Part shown: positions 24,556-33,904 of the stretch, in pieces
How the letters are laid out: every line of letters starts with the position of its first letter
Numbering within the stretch: the stretch's first letter is position 1
NCBI GenBank assembly: GCA_934574045.1
Contig: CAKTMK010000005.1
Span: 1 to 64,000, forward strand
From: an uncultured Oscillibacter sp.
Lineage (GTDB): Bacteria; Bacillota; Clostridia; Oscillospirales; Oscillospiraceae
Reading direction: 5' to 3'
Length of the DNA stretch: 64,000 nucleotides
Made by a program: the position numbers and the translations under genes
The notes under the pieces: generated by a model
Databases searched by the model: none
The model's input: the letters and a program-made list of their open reading frames with translations, nothing else
What the model was told of the DNA's origin: nothing

Positions 24556-25476
24556 TCAAAGCTGGATGGGATGCCCGCGCAGATAGTCCGCGGCGGCCAT
24601 CCGCTTGCCGCCGACCGCCTGTATCTCTGTAAGGCAAAGGACCTTGCCATCGCCGCAGGCAACGGCGATTCCGTGCTTATCGGCGGACAGGACCGTACCC
24701 GGCTTTGCGTCGGTATCCGCGCCGGTCTCCACCGAGCGGAACACCTTCATCGGCTCGCCGGTGATGGCGTCGGTGGACGCGGCGGGCCACGGGATCAGGC
24801 CCCGGATCTGGCAGTTGACGGCGTGGGCGCTGCGGCTCCAGTCGATGGGCGACAGCTCCCGGGACAGCATCGGCGCATAGGTAAAGGCCGACTCGTCCTG
24901 CGGCGTGCGGACGGCGGTCCCGTCCGCCAGCGCCTGCACCGCACCGGAGAGCGCCTGTGCACCCAGCTCCGCCAGCCGCGCGAACAGCGCCGGAGCGTCC
25001 TCGTCCGGCCCAATGGGCGTTTTCACCTGCGCGATCACGTCTCCCGCGTCCAGCGCGGCGGTCATATACATGATGGAAACGCCCGTTTCCGTCTCCCCGT
25101 TCAGAATGGCCCAGTTGATGGGCGCCGCGCCCCGGTACTTGGGCAGTAGGGACGAGTGGACGTTGATGGAGCCGTATTTCGGATAATTCAAAAGCTCCTC
25201 CGGCAGCAGCTTTCCATAGGCCGCCACCACGATCAGCTCCGGCGCAAGACGCTCCACAATGCCCATCGCCTCGCCGTCCCGTGCCTTGAGCGGCTGGAAA
25301 ACCGGCAGATCGTGTGCGAGGGCATATTCCTTTACAGGCGTTGGAATGAGCTTCATGCCCCGATTTTTAGGCTTGTCCGGCTGGGTGATGACGCCGCAGA
25401 CCTCGTGCCCGTCCTCCACCAGCCGCCGCAGGGATGCCACGGCGAACTCCGGGGTCCCCATAAACAAAATGCGCAT
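24556..25476 (-). CDS. fmt: Fmt, methionyl-tRNA formyltransferase
   Basis: Formylates initiator Met-tRNA with 10-formyl-THF. The 306-residue protein starts MRILFMGTPEFA and has NVHSSLLPKYRGAAPINWAI (catalytic Asn/His), TGVSIMYMTAALDAGD and a C-terminal OB fold. It lies five bases after def, the deformylase of the same cycle. Confidence 0.96.
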   Translation of the reverse strand: MRILFMGTPEFAVASLRRLVEDGHEVCGVITQPDKPKNRGMKLIPTPVKEYALAHDLPVFQPLKARDGEAMGIVERLAPELIVVAAYGKLLPEELLNYPKYGSINVHSSLLPKYRGAAPINWAILNGETETGVSIMYMTAALDAGDVIAQVKTPIGPDEDAPALFARLAELGAQALSGAVQALADGTAVRTPQDESAFTYAPMLSRELSPIDWSRSAHAVNCQIRGLIPWPAASTDAITGEPMKVFRSVETGADTDAKPGTVLSADKHGIAVACGDGKVLCLTEIQAVGGKRMAAADYLRGHPIQL

Positions 25477-25480
25477 GGGC

Positions 25481-26002
25481 TTACTCCCTTTCCTCGTCCC
25501 CGGCGGCCTCCGCCTGCTCCGCGTTCAGATAATCCTCCAGCTCCTCGTCGGAGAGGAAGTGGTCGATGTGCTCGGAGAACAGGTGGCCGTCCAGATGCTC
25601 GATCTCGTGGCAGAACGCCCGGGCGGTCAGGCCCTCGCCCTCCGCCTCGAACCAGTCGCCGTTCCGGTCCTGCGCCCGGACCCGCACCACGTTGGGCCGG
25701 GTGACGATGCCCCATTTTCCGGGCAGGCTCAGGCAGCCCTCCAGCCCAGTCTGGGTGCCGCTCTCGGCAATGATCTCCGGGTTGATGAGTTCGATATATT
25801 CCTCAGAGTCCTCGTCCAGCACCAGACACACCCGGCGCAGAACGCCCACCTGCGGCGCGGCCAGACCGGCGCCGTTGGCGTCCGCCAGCGTCTCGGCCAT
25901 GTCGTCGAGCAGCAGGTGCAGGTGGCGGTTGAACTCCGTCACCGGGCGGCATTTTTTCAGCAGGCACTCGTCGCCCACTTCTACGATCTTTCTCAAAGCC
26001 AT
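25481..26002 (-). CDS. def: Def, peptide deformylase
   Basis: Removes the N-formyl group from nascent proteins. Its three motifs are present: GAGLAAPQVG, EGCLS (metal-binding Cys) and HEIEHLDG (catalytic Glu, two His). At 173 residues it carries an acidic C-terminal extension. It is translated behind GGGAGG and followed directly by fmt. Confidence 0.96.
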   Translation of the reverse strand: MALRKIVEVGDECLLKKCRPVTEFNRHLHLLLDDMAETLADANGAGLAAPQVGVLRRVCLVLDEDSEEYIELINPEIIAESGTQTGLEGCLSLPGKWGIVTRPNVVRVRAQDRNGDWFEAEGEGLTARAFCHEIEHLDGHLFSEHIDHFLSDEELEDYLNAEQAEAAGDEERE

Positions 26003-26030
26003 GCTTTTGACCTCCCAATCGAAATTGCAG

Positions 26031-28493
26031 TCATTCCATCGCGTTGCAGTCCGCGAACAGGTTCAGTCCCCGGTTTTCGCCGCACCGGCCAAACTCCCGC
26101 AGCAGCCACGCGATCCGGTCCCGGGTGGGCCGGTCGTTTTTCCCGCACAGGAACACCCGATACCGATACCGGTTGTTGACCTTCAGCACCGGCGCGGGCG
26201 CGGGGCCGAGGATCTCTGGCTGGGAACCCCGGACGGCCTCGTCCGCCATCAGCTCCCGCAGCCGGTCCCGCACGGCGGCGGCGGCCCGCAGGACCGCGCC
26301 CTCGTCTCCGCCGGAGACGGTCAGCGTGAACAGGTCCGCAAACGGCGGATAGCGCCGGACGCGCCGCAGGGCGATCTCGCTCTCGTAGAACCGTTCGTAA
26401 TCCTGCTGCGCGGCGCTCTGGATCACCTCGTTGGCGGGCGTGTAGGTCTGGATGACCGCGCGGCCCTGCTTCCCGCCCCGGCCGGCCCGGCCCACCACCT
26501 GCGTCAGCAGGCTGAACGTCCGCTCGGCGGCGCGGTAATTGTCCACGTACAGCGACGAGTCGGCGCTCAGAACGCCTACCAGCGTCACATTTTCAAAATC
26601 CAACCCCTTGGCCACCATCTGTGTCCCCAGAAGAATGGGGATCTTCTCCCGCTCGAACCGGGTCAGGAGCCGCTCGTGGCCGCCGGAGGCGGTGTCCGCG
26701 TCCATGCGCAGAACGCCCGCGTCCGGGAGCAGGTCCCGCAGCTCCTCCTCCACCCGCTGGGTCCCCGCGCCGATGTGCTTCATGATCCCGCCGCACTCCG
26801 GGCAGGCGTTCCCGGCCCGTTCGGAATGGCCGCAGTAATGGCACATCAGCCGCCCGTTGGCGGAGTGGTAGGTCATGGCCACGCTGCACCGCGGGCAGGT
26901 GGGGACGTATCCGCACTCGCCGCACAGCAGCATCCGGCTGTTGCCCCGGCGGTTGAGGAACAGGATGCTCTGTTCGCCCCGGGCCAGATTTTCCTCCAGC
27001 TCCCGGCGCAGCAGCCCGCTGACCGCGCCGGAGTTCCCGGCCCGGATCTCCTGCCGCATATCCACGATCTCCGTCCGCGGCAGCGCCTGTTCATTGTAGC
27101 GGCGGCGCAGCAGCTCGCAGTGGCAGCGGCCCTGCCGCGCGTTCCACGCGGTTTCCACCGTGGGTGTCGCGGAGCCGAGGACCAGCACCGCTCCGGACTG
27201 GGCGCAGCGGAATTTGGCGATGTCGCGGGTGTGGTAGCGGGGTGCGTTTTCCGACTGATAGCTCCCCTCCTGCTCCTCGTCCATGATGATAAGACCCAGC
27301 TGCTGCACCGGGGCGAACACCGCGGAGCGGGTCCCCAGTATCAGACGCGCCTCGCCCCGGCGGATGCGCTTCCACTGGTCGTATCGCTCCGTCATGCGCA
27401 GCGAGCTGTGCAGCATGGCAACCTCCGTGCCGAAGCAGGCGGAGAAGCGCTCCATCATCTGCGGCGTCAGCACGATCTCCGGCACCAGCACGATGACGGA
27501 CCTGCCGCTGCGCAGGACCTCCTGCGCAAGGCGGAGGTAGACCTGCGTCTTGCCGCTGCCGGTGACGCCCTGCAAAAGCACGGCCTCCGGCCCTCCGCTG
27601 CGCGTCAGCTCCAGAATGTGCTGGAAGGCGGTCTCCTGCTCGCTGTTCAGCGCGGCGGGCGGAACGATCTGAGTCGAAGCCGGCTGCGGCACGCGCAGCG
27701 CTTCTTCCTCTGAAAACGCCACAATACCGGACTTCTCCAGCCCCTTGAGGGTCCGGACGGAAGCTCCGGTAAAATAGCAGATATCCTGGACCGACGCGCG
27801 GCCGGTGGCCGCCAGCAGGCGGACCGCCTCATAGCGCATCGGCGCAGATTTTTTTCGCGGTTCCACCAGAGCCAGCGCCTCGGCCGGGTCCATGGTCAGC
27901 TCCGCCATGCGGCGCGTCTTGTCCCCCACCCGCCGGGCGGCGGAGATGTCCGAGGTCAGAACGCCCTTTCTGCACAGCGCGCGCAGGACCGGCTCCGCGT
28001 CATTGCACCCGGTCCTCAGCGCAGAAAGCTCCGCGCTGCCGCCCGCGGCGAACAGCGCGTCCAGCACGGCGTCCGCCCCCCGCACCCCTCCGGCCTGTGC
28101 GCCCGCGGCGGCGCGGTCCAGTTCCGGGAGGACGGAGAAGATCTCCTTCATCTGATACCACAGTCCGGCTGGCAGGATGGTCTTTACGGCCTCGTACATC
28201 GTGCAGAAGTACCGCTGCCGCATCCACAGGGCCAGCGAGATCCCCCAGCGGTCCAGCACCGGGCTGTCGTCCAGCACGGACAGGAGCACCTTGACGCCGG
28301 GACGCTTCGGCCCGGTCTCACGGGCGAGGATCACGCCCTCGCTGCTGCGGTTCCCACGGCCGAATGGGACCATCACCCGCGTCCCCGCCAGCGCCTTGCC
28401 ATCCAGCGGCTCCGGGATCAGGTAATCATAGGGCTTGTCGATGGAATAGGTTGCCGCAGCGACGGCCACCTTTGCGATCTGCGCCTGCTCCAT
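26031..28493 (-). CDS. priA: PriA, replication restart helicase
   Basis: 820-residue superfamily 2 helicase that reloads the replisome at stalled forks. There is an N-terminal DNA-binding domain, Walker A GVTGSGKT, DEEQEGSYQSE (DExx box), and the cysteine-rich zinc domain between helicase motifs (LCGECGYVPTCPRC, CHYCGHS, ACPECGG). It lies between rpoZ and def, the common Firmicute order. Confidence 0.96.
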   Translation of the reverse strand: MEQAQIAKVAVAAATYSIDKPYDYLIPEPLDGKALAGTRVMVPFGRGNRSSEGVILARETGPKRPGVKVLLSVLDDSPVLDRWGISLALWMRQRYFCTMYEAVKTILPAGLWYQMKEIFSVLPELDRAAAGAQAGGVRGADAVLDALFAAGGSAELSALRTGCNDAEPVLRALCRKGVLTSDISAARRVGDKTRRMAELTMDPAEALALVEPRKKSAPMRYEAVRLLAATGRASVQDICYFTGASVRTLKGLEKSGIVAFSEEEALRVPQPASTQIVPPAALNSEQETAFQHILELTRSGGPEAVLLQGVTGSGKTQVYLRLAQEVLRSGRSVIVLVPEIVLTPQMMERFSACFGTEVAMLHSSLRMTERYDQWKRIRRGEARLILGTRSAVFAPVQQLGLIIMDEEQEGSYQSENAPRYHTRDIAKFRCAQSGAVLVLGSATPTVETAWNARQGRCHCELLRRRYNEQALPRTEIVDMRQEIRAGNSGAVSGLLRRELEENLARGEQSILFLNRRGNSRMLLCGECGYVPTCPRCSVAMTYHSANGRLMCHYCGHSERAGNACPECGGIMKHIGAGTQRVEEELRDLLPDAGVLRMDADTASGGHERLLTRFEREKIPILLGTQMVAKGLDFENVTLVGVLSADSSLYVDNYRAAERTFSLLTQVVGRAGRGGKQGRAVIQTYTPANEVIQSAAQQDYERFYESEIALRRVRRYPPFADLFTLTVSGGDEGAVLRAAAAVRDRLRELMADEAVRGSQPEILGPAPAPVLKVNNRYRYRVFLCGKNDRPTRDRIAWLLREFGRCGENRGLNLFADCNAME

Positions 28494-28514
28494 CCGCGTC
28501 CTCCCCGCGCCGGC

Positions 28515-28778
28515 TTACTGCTGCTCCAGCGGGACGTTGTCCTCCTCAATGGTCAGGTCCATGCTCCGGGCATCCAGCTTCCCGTCGGCCACCTCCTGAA
28601 TGGCGAGGGTGACGGGCTTTTCGTCCAGCGGCTCGCCGATCTCCTCGGCGGACTCAGAGATCTGCCGGGCGCGGCGGGCCACCACGTTCACCAGCATATA
28701 GCGGTTGGGGATGTAGCTGTTGAGCTTGCTCATGGCGGGATAGATCATGCCCTTTTTCACGTTCTGAATGCTTTCCAT
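28515..28778 (-). CDS. rpoZ: RpoZ, RNA polymerase omega subunit
   Basis: An 87-residue protein with the family core MSKLNSYIPNRYMLVNVVARRARQI and the acidic, Leu-rich tail. ATG 28778 has GGGAGG nine bases upstream. It follows gmk by ~40 bases, the conserved gmk-rpoZ-priA order. Confidence 0.93.
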   Translation of the reverse strand: MESIQNVKKGMIYPAMSKLNSYIPNRYMLVNVVARRARQISESAEEIGEPLDEKPVTLAIQEVADGKLDARSMDLTIEEDNVPLEQQ

Positions 28779-28820
28779 AGAAAAAACCTCCCTGCGCGGT
28801 CATCCGCGCTGATACACAAT

Positions 28821-29417
28821 TTATTTGCCGCTGATGATCTCCATGCGTTCGCTGGGCTTGCAGTGCTCGGCGGTCAGGATGGCGTCCAGCTCGCCCACGG
28901 CGTTCTCCACTGTGTCGTTGATCACGAAATAGTCGTAGGTATGGGCCGTCTGGAACTCCACCTTGGCCCGCAGGAGCCGCTTCTGCACCTTTTCCGGCGA
29001 GTCGGTCCCCCGCTCGGTCAGCCGCCGCTCCAGCTCCGCCCAGGAGGGCGGCGCGATGAAGATGCGCACAGTGTCCGGCCGCTTGTCGCAGACCTGAAGC
29101 GCGCCCTGGATCTCAATGTCCAGGATCACGTCCCGGCCGGCGTCCATGGCCTCGTCCACGTACTTCTTCGGCGTTCCGTAGAAATTTCCCACGTACTCGG
29201 CGTACTCCAGAAACGCGTCCTCCGCAATACGGCTGCGGAACGCGTCCACATCCATGAAATGATAATGGACACCGTCGATCTCTCCCACGCGGGGCGGGCG
29301 CGTCGTGGCGGAAACGGAAAAGTACAGGTTGGGCCGCTTTTCCAGCAGCGCCTTCAAGACCGTGCTCTTTCCCACGCCGGACGGGCCCGACACGATAAAT
29401 GTTCTTCCCTTCTGCAT
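28821..29417 (-). CDS. gmk: Gmk, guanylate kinase
   Basis: Converts GMP to GDP. 198 residues with P-loop SGPSGVGKST, TTRPPRVGEIDGVHYHF (GMP binding) and ILDIEIQGA. It lies immediately after remA. Confidence 0.96.
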   Translation of the reverse strand: MQKGRTFIVSGPSGVGKSTVLKALLEKRPNLYFSVSATTRPPRVGEIDGVHYHFMDVDAFRSRIAEDAFLEYAEYVGNFYGTPKKYVDEAMDAGRDVILDIEIQGALQVCDKRPDTVRIFIAPPSWAELERRLTERGTDSPEKVQKRLLRAKVEFQTAHTYDYFVINDTVENAVGELDAILTAEHCKPSERMEIISGK

Positions 29418-29418
29418 T

Positions 29419-29676
29419 CTATTCTTCCTCTTTCTCTCCGATCTCAGTCCCCAGCCGTCCCGCCAGCTTCTCTACCGGCAGCGCGGAGAGGACCACATGG
29501 TCGCTGTCCATGATAAAAATGGAGGCGGTCTTGCGGCCGTAGGTCGCGTCGATCAGCATCCCCCGTTCACGGGATTCCTGCACCAGCCGCTTCACCGGCG
29601 CGGAGTCCGGACTGACCACCGCCACCATCCGCTCCGCGGACAGCAGGCTCCCAAAGCCGATATTGATGAACTTCAC
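29419..29676 (-). CDS. remA: RemA-family DNA-binding regulator (DUF370)
   Basis: 85 residues matching RemA, an unusual DNA-binding protein that activates biofilm matrix and osmoprotection genes in Bacillus subtilis. Core: INIGFGSLLSAERMVAVVSPDSAPVKR and GRKTASIFIMDSDHVVLSA. The start is a GTG at 29676, with GGAG seven bases upstream. The yicC-remA-gmk-rpoZ order is widely conserved; in Clostridia the regulon is unknown. Confidence 0.93.
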   Translation of the reverse strand: MKFINIGFGSLLSAERMVAVVSPDSAPVKRLVQESRERGMLIDATYGRKTASIFIMDSDHVVLSALPVEKLAGRLGTEIGEKEEE

Positions 29677-29680
29677 CGGC

Positions 29681-30559
29681 TCACTCCACGTTCTGGACCT
29701 GCTCGCGGATCTTCTCGACCTCCGCCTTCAGGTTCACCGCCACCTGCGCAATGGACACGTCGCAGCACTTGGAGGCGATGGTGTTGGACTCGCGGTTGAC
29801 CTCCTGAATGAGGAAGTCCATCTTCCGGCCCATCGGCTCGTCGGCCTCCAGCATCCCGCGGAGCTGCGCCACATGGCTGCGCAGGCGCACCGTCTCCTCG
29901 TCCACAGCCACCTTGTCGCCGTAGATGGCGGCCTCGGTCAAAATGCGCTGGGGATCGACGGACGCGCCCTGAAGGACCTCCTCCATCCGGGCGGTCAGCT
30001 TCCGGCGGTACTCCGCCACCGTCTCCGGCGAGCGGGCCTCCACCTTGGCGGTCAGCGTCTCGATGGTGGTCAGCCGTCCGCCGATGTCCGCGGCCAGCTT
30101 TTCGCCCTCCACCGCGCGCATGGCGTTGAACGCGGCCAGCGCCTCGTCCAGCACCGTGCAGATATCCGCGCCCAGCGCGTCCAGATCCTCCTCCGCCTTG
30201 GTCACGGTCAGTACGTCGGGAAAGCGCGCCAGCGTCTCCGGCGTCAGCTTTGCCTCCGTGCCGCAGATCTCCGCCAGCTCCCGCAGGGCGGCGGCGTACC
30301 CCTCGGCAAGGCTGCGGTCCACCACGATCTTGGCGGTGTCCGCCCCCGTGGAGTCAATGGTGAACAGGACATCCACTTTACCGCGGGAAACGGCCTGCTG
30401 CACGTGCTTGCGCACGGCGTCCTCCGCAAAGGCATACGCCCGGGGCAGCTTCACCGCGCAGTCCAGATACCGGTTGTTGACGGCCCGGACCTCCACCGTG
30501 ATGTCCCGTTTTCCCAGCGTCTGTCGCGCCCGGCCATAGCCGGTCATGCTCTTGATCAA
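29681..30559 (-). CDS. yicC: YicC-family endoribonuclease
   Basis: 292 residues with the family start IKSMTGYGRA and the C-terminal block ELRGMLEADEPMGRKMDFLIQE-like segment with RESNTIASKC. YicC proteins are endoribonucleases with an RNA-decay role. The start is TTG 30559 with GGGAGGG eight bases upstream. It heads the conserved yicC-remA-gmk set. Confidence 0.92.
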   Translation of the reverse strand: MIKSMTGYGRARQTLGKRDITVEVRAVNNRYLDCAVKLPRAYAFAEDAVRKHVQQAVSRGKVDVLFTIDSTGADTAKIVVDRSLAEGYAAALRELAEICGTEAKLTPETLARFPDVLTVTKAEEDLDALGADICTVLDEALAAFNAMRAVEGEKLAADIGGRLTTIETLTAKVEARSPETVAEYRRKLTARMEEVLQGASVDPQRILTEAAIYGDKVAVDEETVRLRSHVAQLRGMLEADEPMGRKMDFLIQEVNRESNTIASKCCDVSIAQVAVNLKAEVEKIREQVQNVE

Positions 30560-30589
30560 CTCAGATCCCTCCCTGTAATTTGCGTTCCG

Positions 30590-31270
30590 TCACAGGCAGC
30601 GGAAGCCGAACAGCCCGCAGCCGTTGCACAGAAGATACGTGCAGCAAAGCTGCTGGCATAGACTCCCGCTCCCGCACAGCTCCGTGCCGAACACGCCGTC
30701 CGGGCTGTATGCCGAGCGGCCCGCCGCATCCATGAATTCCAGCGCCTGTCGGTATTCTCGATTGCCCGGGTCCATCTGCACCGCCGTCTCGTAGTACCGC
30801 CGCGCCTCGTCCAGCCAGCCCCGGCGGTAGCAGACCGCGCCGCGCAGGAAATTCCACTCCGCGTTGTGGTCGGCGTAGTTGGCCAGCAGGGCCTCCGCCC
30901 GGCTCAGATCGCCGGAATTGATGGCGATGCGCACCTGCTGAAGCACGGAGCTGCCGGACTGCTGGGCCGAGCCGCCCCCGCCGTAGCCATACCCATAGCC
31001 GCCGGAGTAATTCCCGGAGTAGCCTCCGGAATAGCCGCCGTAGCCCGCGGAGGAGGACGACTGCCCGCCGCCCCGGCTGCTGCCGCGCATCTTATTGATC
31101 TGCTCGTAGGCGGCGTTGATCTCCTTCATCTTCTCCTGCGCCAGATCCGCCAGCGGATTGTCGTGGTAGTTGTCCGGGTGGTATTTCCGCGCCAGAGCCA
31201 GATATGCTTTTTTGACTTCCGCATCCGTGGCGGACTCCGAAACGCCAAGTACCTGATAGGGATCGTTCAT
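30590..31270 (-). CDS. J-domain protein with Gly/Tyr linker and Cys-rich tail
   Basis: 226 residues: an N-terminal J domain (1-62) with the HPD motif (KYHPDNYHDN) that would stimulate a DnaK-type chaperone, then a Gly/Tyr/Ser-rich linker (about 65-100), a TPR-like helical repeat (about 105-170) and a C-terminal tail with eight or so cysteines (CQQLCC, CNGCG, RCL). There is no DnaJ zinc centre, so this is not the general DnaJ. Its stop codon region overlaps no other gene, but its start overlaps the DUF5685 gene end. The client is unknown; the tail could bind metal. Confidence 0.85.
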   Translation of the reverse strand: MNDPYQVLGVSESATDAEVKKAYLALARKYHPDNYHDNPLADLAQEKMKEINAAYEQINKMRGSSRGGGQSSSSAGYGGYSGGYSGNYSGGYGYGYGGGGSAQQSGSSVLQQVRIAINSGDLSRAEALLANYADHNAEWNFLRGAVCYRRGWLDEARRYYETAVQMDPGNREYRQALEFMDAAGRSAYSPDGVFGTELCGSGSLCQQLCCTYLLCNGCGLFGFRCL

Positions 31271-32163
31271 GTGGTCTCCTCAACTCTTCTGTCTTTCTTT
31301 TGCGGGCGTCCCGCCCGGTAGGTCCCGGAAAGCACCGCCTTTGCGGTCTGGAACAGGCCGGAATAGACCGTTCGCTCCAGAATCGCGGACCAGCAGCCGA
31401 AATCCCACAGCTCATAGGCCGTGGCCAGCAGGCGAACGGAGTGGTCCGCCGTTGCGGTAAAGGCCGCGCGGCTCTCCGGCGTCCATTGGCCGTCCGTCAG
31501 TCCGTAACGGTAGATCAGCGGATTGTAGTTCCCGCTCTCGGCGTCCCGCTTCAGGTCGTCCGCCGCGTCCATCAGATAGACCCACCGGCCGAGATGGTAC
31601 AGCATCTGGCCCAGCACGCGCCGCTGGACCGCGTCCGCCGCCTCGTCCGCCGCGGCGGCGAGGATCTGCGCGAAGGCATCCGCCGGCTCGTCCAGCGATG
31701 GAGCCTTCGCCTGCTCCAGCTCCGCCAGCCGCGCGAGCTGACGGCGCGTCACCCGGTCAAATTCCGGCCTTGCGGCGGCGGCCCGCCGGTAGCTCCGTTC
31801 CAGCACCCGCGACGCGGCGCGGTACTTCAGTCCCTTGCGGAAGCCGTGGTCGGCCACGCCGTCCCGCGCCTGCCAGTAGGCAAGGATCACGCTCTCGTCC
31901 GCCGCCAGCTCCATGGCCGCGTTCCCCTCGCAGAAGGTCCGCTTTTTCGCCGGGCTTGCCACGCACCGGGCGCAGCGCTGCGCCGGTTCCTCCGGCGCGG
32001 AGAGCAGGATGGCGAGATAGGTGAAATCGTAATTCAGGATGAACCGGGCCGGAAGCCCGCACCGGCGGCGCAGCGTGTGGCACAGGCCGCAGTACATCCG
32101 GCGGAACCGCTCCCGTTCCTCCTCGGTCAGCTGATCCAGCGGCGGGCGCACATATCCGAACAC
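31267..32163 (-). CDS. DUF5685-type protein of unknown function
   Basis: 298 residues, starting MFGYVRPP with YCGLCHTL and later CARCVASPAKKRTFC, which suggests a metal-binding N-terminal region; the rest is helical (many Ala/Arg/Glu) with a DAADDLKRDAESGNYNP segment typical of DUF5685. It is always-paired-looking with the J protein here: the two genes overlap by four bases. Function is unknown. A chaperone or enzyme of helical-bundle type is conceivable. Confidence 0.8.
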   Translation of the reverse strand: MFGYVRPPLDQLTEEERERFRRMYCGLCHTLRRRCGLPARFILNYDFTYLAILLSAPEEPAQRCARCVASPAKKRTFCEGNAAMELAADESVILAYWQARDGVADHGFRKGLKYRAASRVLERSYRRAAAARPEFDRVTRRQLARLAELEQAKAPSLDEPADAFAQILAAAADEAADAVQRRVLGQMLYHLGRWVYLMDAADDLKRDAESGNYNPLIYRYGLTDGQWTPESRAAFTATADHSVRLLATAYELWDFGCWSAILERTVYSGLFQTAKAVLSGTYRAGRPQKKDRRVEETT

Positions 32164-32169
32164 GGTCAG

Positions 32170-32577
32170 TCAGAACAGCCGGACGATGTTGAAGTCCAGC
32201 CCGCCCCGCCGCCGCAGGCGGCGGTCATAGAGCACCGCGGGGATCAGCCCCAGCACAAAGGCGAGGACTGCCGCCGTATACTGCCCGCCTACGCCGAAAA
32301 AGGCTCCGGCGATGAAGTATCCGAGAAGGAACAGCACCACGGGGACCATATAGACCAGCGCGATGATGCCCAGCATGTTTTTTGTGCTGCTCTCCACCAC
32401 CACCTTCTGGCCCGGCTTCGCCCCGATGGAGTTCTTCGCCCGGGCGTAGACCGGCGCGCCGCTCACGCCGCACCCCGCGCACTCCGAGCAGTCGTGCCCG
32501 CAGGCGGTCTGGCGGGCCACGGCGATCTGCGCGTGATCCGCGTCCAGTAGTTTTTCAATGGTTGCGATCTGTGTCAT
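32170..32577 (-). CDS. RseC/MucC-type membrane protein
   Basis: A 135-residue protein of the SoxR-reducing-system RseC family: a cytoplasmic N-terminal domain with a cysteine cluster (CGHDCSECAGCG), then two membrane helices (about 70-92 and 96-114). RseC relates to electron transfer at the membrane (Rnf/Rsx-linked) in Proteobacteria; in Clostridia its role is unclear. It is seven bases from DUF5685. Confidence 0.85.
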   Translation of the reverse strand: MTQIATIEKLLDADHAQIAVARQTACGHDCSECAGCGVSGAPVYARAKNSIGAKPGQKVVVESSTKNMLGIIALVYMVPVVLFLLGYFIAGAFFGVGGQYTAAVLAFVLGLIPAVLYDRRLRRRGGLDFNIVRLF

Positions 32578-32596
32578 GATTACGCTCCTGTATTTC

Positions 32597-33904
32597 TTAC
32601 CCAGCCGGCTGCGGATCTGCCGCGTCTTCGTGAGGCCCGTCCGGCTCGCCGGTATCCTCAGTGATGGTCACGCGGACCTGATACTCTCCCAAAACGCCCA
32701 CATCCGCGCCGGAAATCTCCACGCGGGCGGGGACCGTGTAGCTTCCGCTGGCGTCGTTCACGTCCGTCAGGTCCGCCACCACTACCACGTTCTCCGGCGT
32801 GACGGACTCCACGTCCGCCGCCGTTCCCCGCAGGGAGACCGGAAGCTCTGTGGTCAGTACATTCACAGTCTTCCCGTCCGGCACGTTTTCACACGCGAAA
32901 TTCACCGCGTTGACGGATGCGGAGGTCATATCCTTAAAGCGGATGGTCATGGTCGCCCGGGTCACGCCGCTGAGATTCTCACAGCCCTCCGGCAGCATGA
33001 TGGGATAGCGGTACGTGGCGGCGCCCGTCAGGTCGGCCAGCTCCAGCGTATCCAGCGTGATGGAGTCCACATTTTTCAGGATCTCAGCCGCGCCGGACAC
33101 CGTGACGCTGGACGGGGTGATGGTATACTCGAGATTCGTCTTGCGCGCGCCGGCCGACTCCACGAAGTTCACCAGAAGCGGAAGCTCCTTCTCCACGTTC
33201 ACCGGCAGCGTCACCTGCACCTGCTCCACCGTCGCGTGGAGGTTTTTCCGGTCCTCAATAAGCTGGTCGTCGGCATCGTAGAGCTGATAGTCCAGCGCCT
33301 GCGAGACCGTTTCCGACGCGTTGTCCACCGACAGCGTCACCTTGGCATAGGCCACCCGGTCCACTTCCTCCTGCACGCCGCGGATCTCCAGCGTTCCGGG
33401 CTGGAGCTGGACCTCTCCGGCAATATAGCCGTCGGCCACCGTGCCAACCAGCGCGCAGCGGACGTCCACATCCCGGCTGTACAGCTCACCGATCTCCGCC
33501 CGCGCCATATAGGAGCTGGCGTTGAGGATGGTGATGGAGTTGCGGGTGATGCCGTTGGGATAGTAGATGGTGTAGCTGACACTGTGCTCCCCGGTGGAGG
33601 TGATGTCGGACAGGTCAGCCTGAATGCGGATCTTGCTGGGGTCCAGCCGGGCCAGCACACGGCGGCGGGCGCGGATCTCCAGCGTGATGGTCTGCTCGCT
33701 CTCCGGCAGGAGCATCAGCCCCCGGTCGGCCAGCGTGTCCTCCCGGACGTATTCAATGGGGATGTCACTGAGGATCTTTGTTTTTTCACTGCCCTCCGGA
33801 TTGTCCGCGCTGTCCACGTACATCCAAACGGCGCAGGCGATCAGAATGGAAAGGACAATGTGCAGGATCTTCCGCCGGTTCCATCTGGAATTACTGCTCT
33901 CCAT
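32597..33904 (-). CDS. cdaR: CdaR (YbbR-domain) regulator of c-di-AMP synthesis
   Basis: 435 residues: one N-terminal membrane helix (about 12-30) and repeated extracellular YbbR domains (about four), ending in an acidic tail. CdaR binds and tunes the membrane diadenylate cyclase CdaA. It overlaps the cdaA stop by 14 bases. The glmM gene that often follows is not here. Confidence 0.92.
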   Translation of the reverse strand: MESSNSRWNRRKILHIVLSILIACAVWMYVDSADNPEGSEKTKILSDIPIEYVREDTLADRGLMLLPESEQTITLEIRARRRVLARLDPSKIRIQADLSDITSTGEHSVSYTIYYPNGITRNSITILNASSYMARAEIGELYSRDVDVRCALVGTVADGYIAGEVQLQPGTLEIRGVQEEVDRVAYAKVTLSVDNASETVSQALDYQLYDADDQLIEDRKNLHATVEQVQVTLPVNVEKELPLLVNFVESAGARKTNLEYTITPSSVTVSGAAEILKNVDSITLDTLELADLTGAATYRYPIMLPEGCENLSGVTRATMTIRFKDMTSASVNAVNFACENVPDGKTVNVLTTELPVSLRGTAADVESVTPENVVVVADLTDVNDASGSYTVPARVEISGADVGVLGEYQVRVTITEDTGEPDGPHEDAADPQPAG

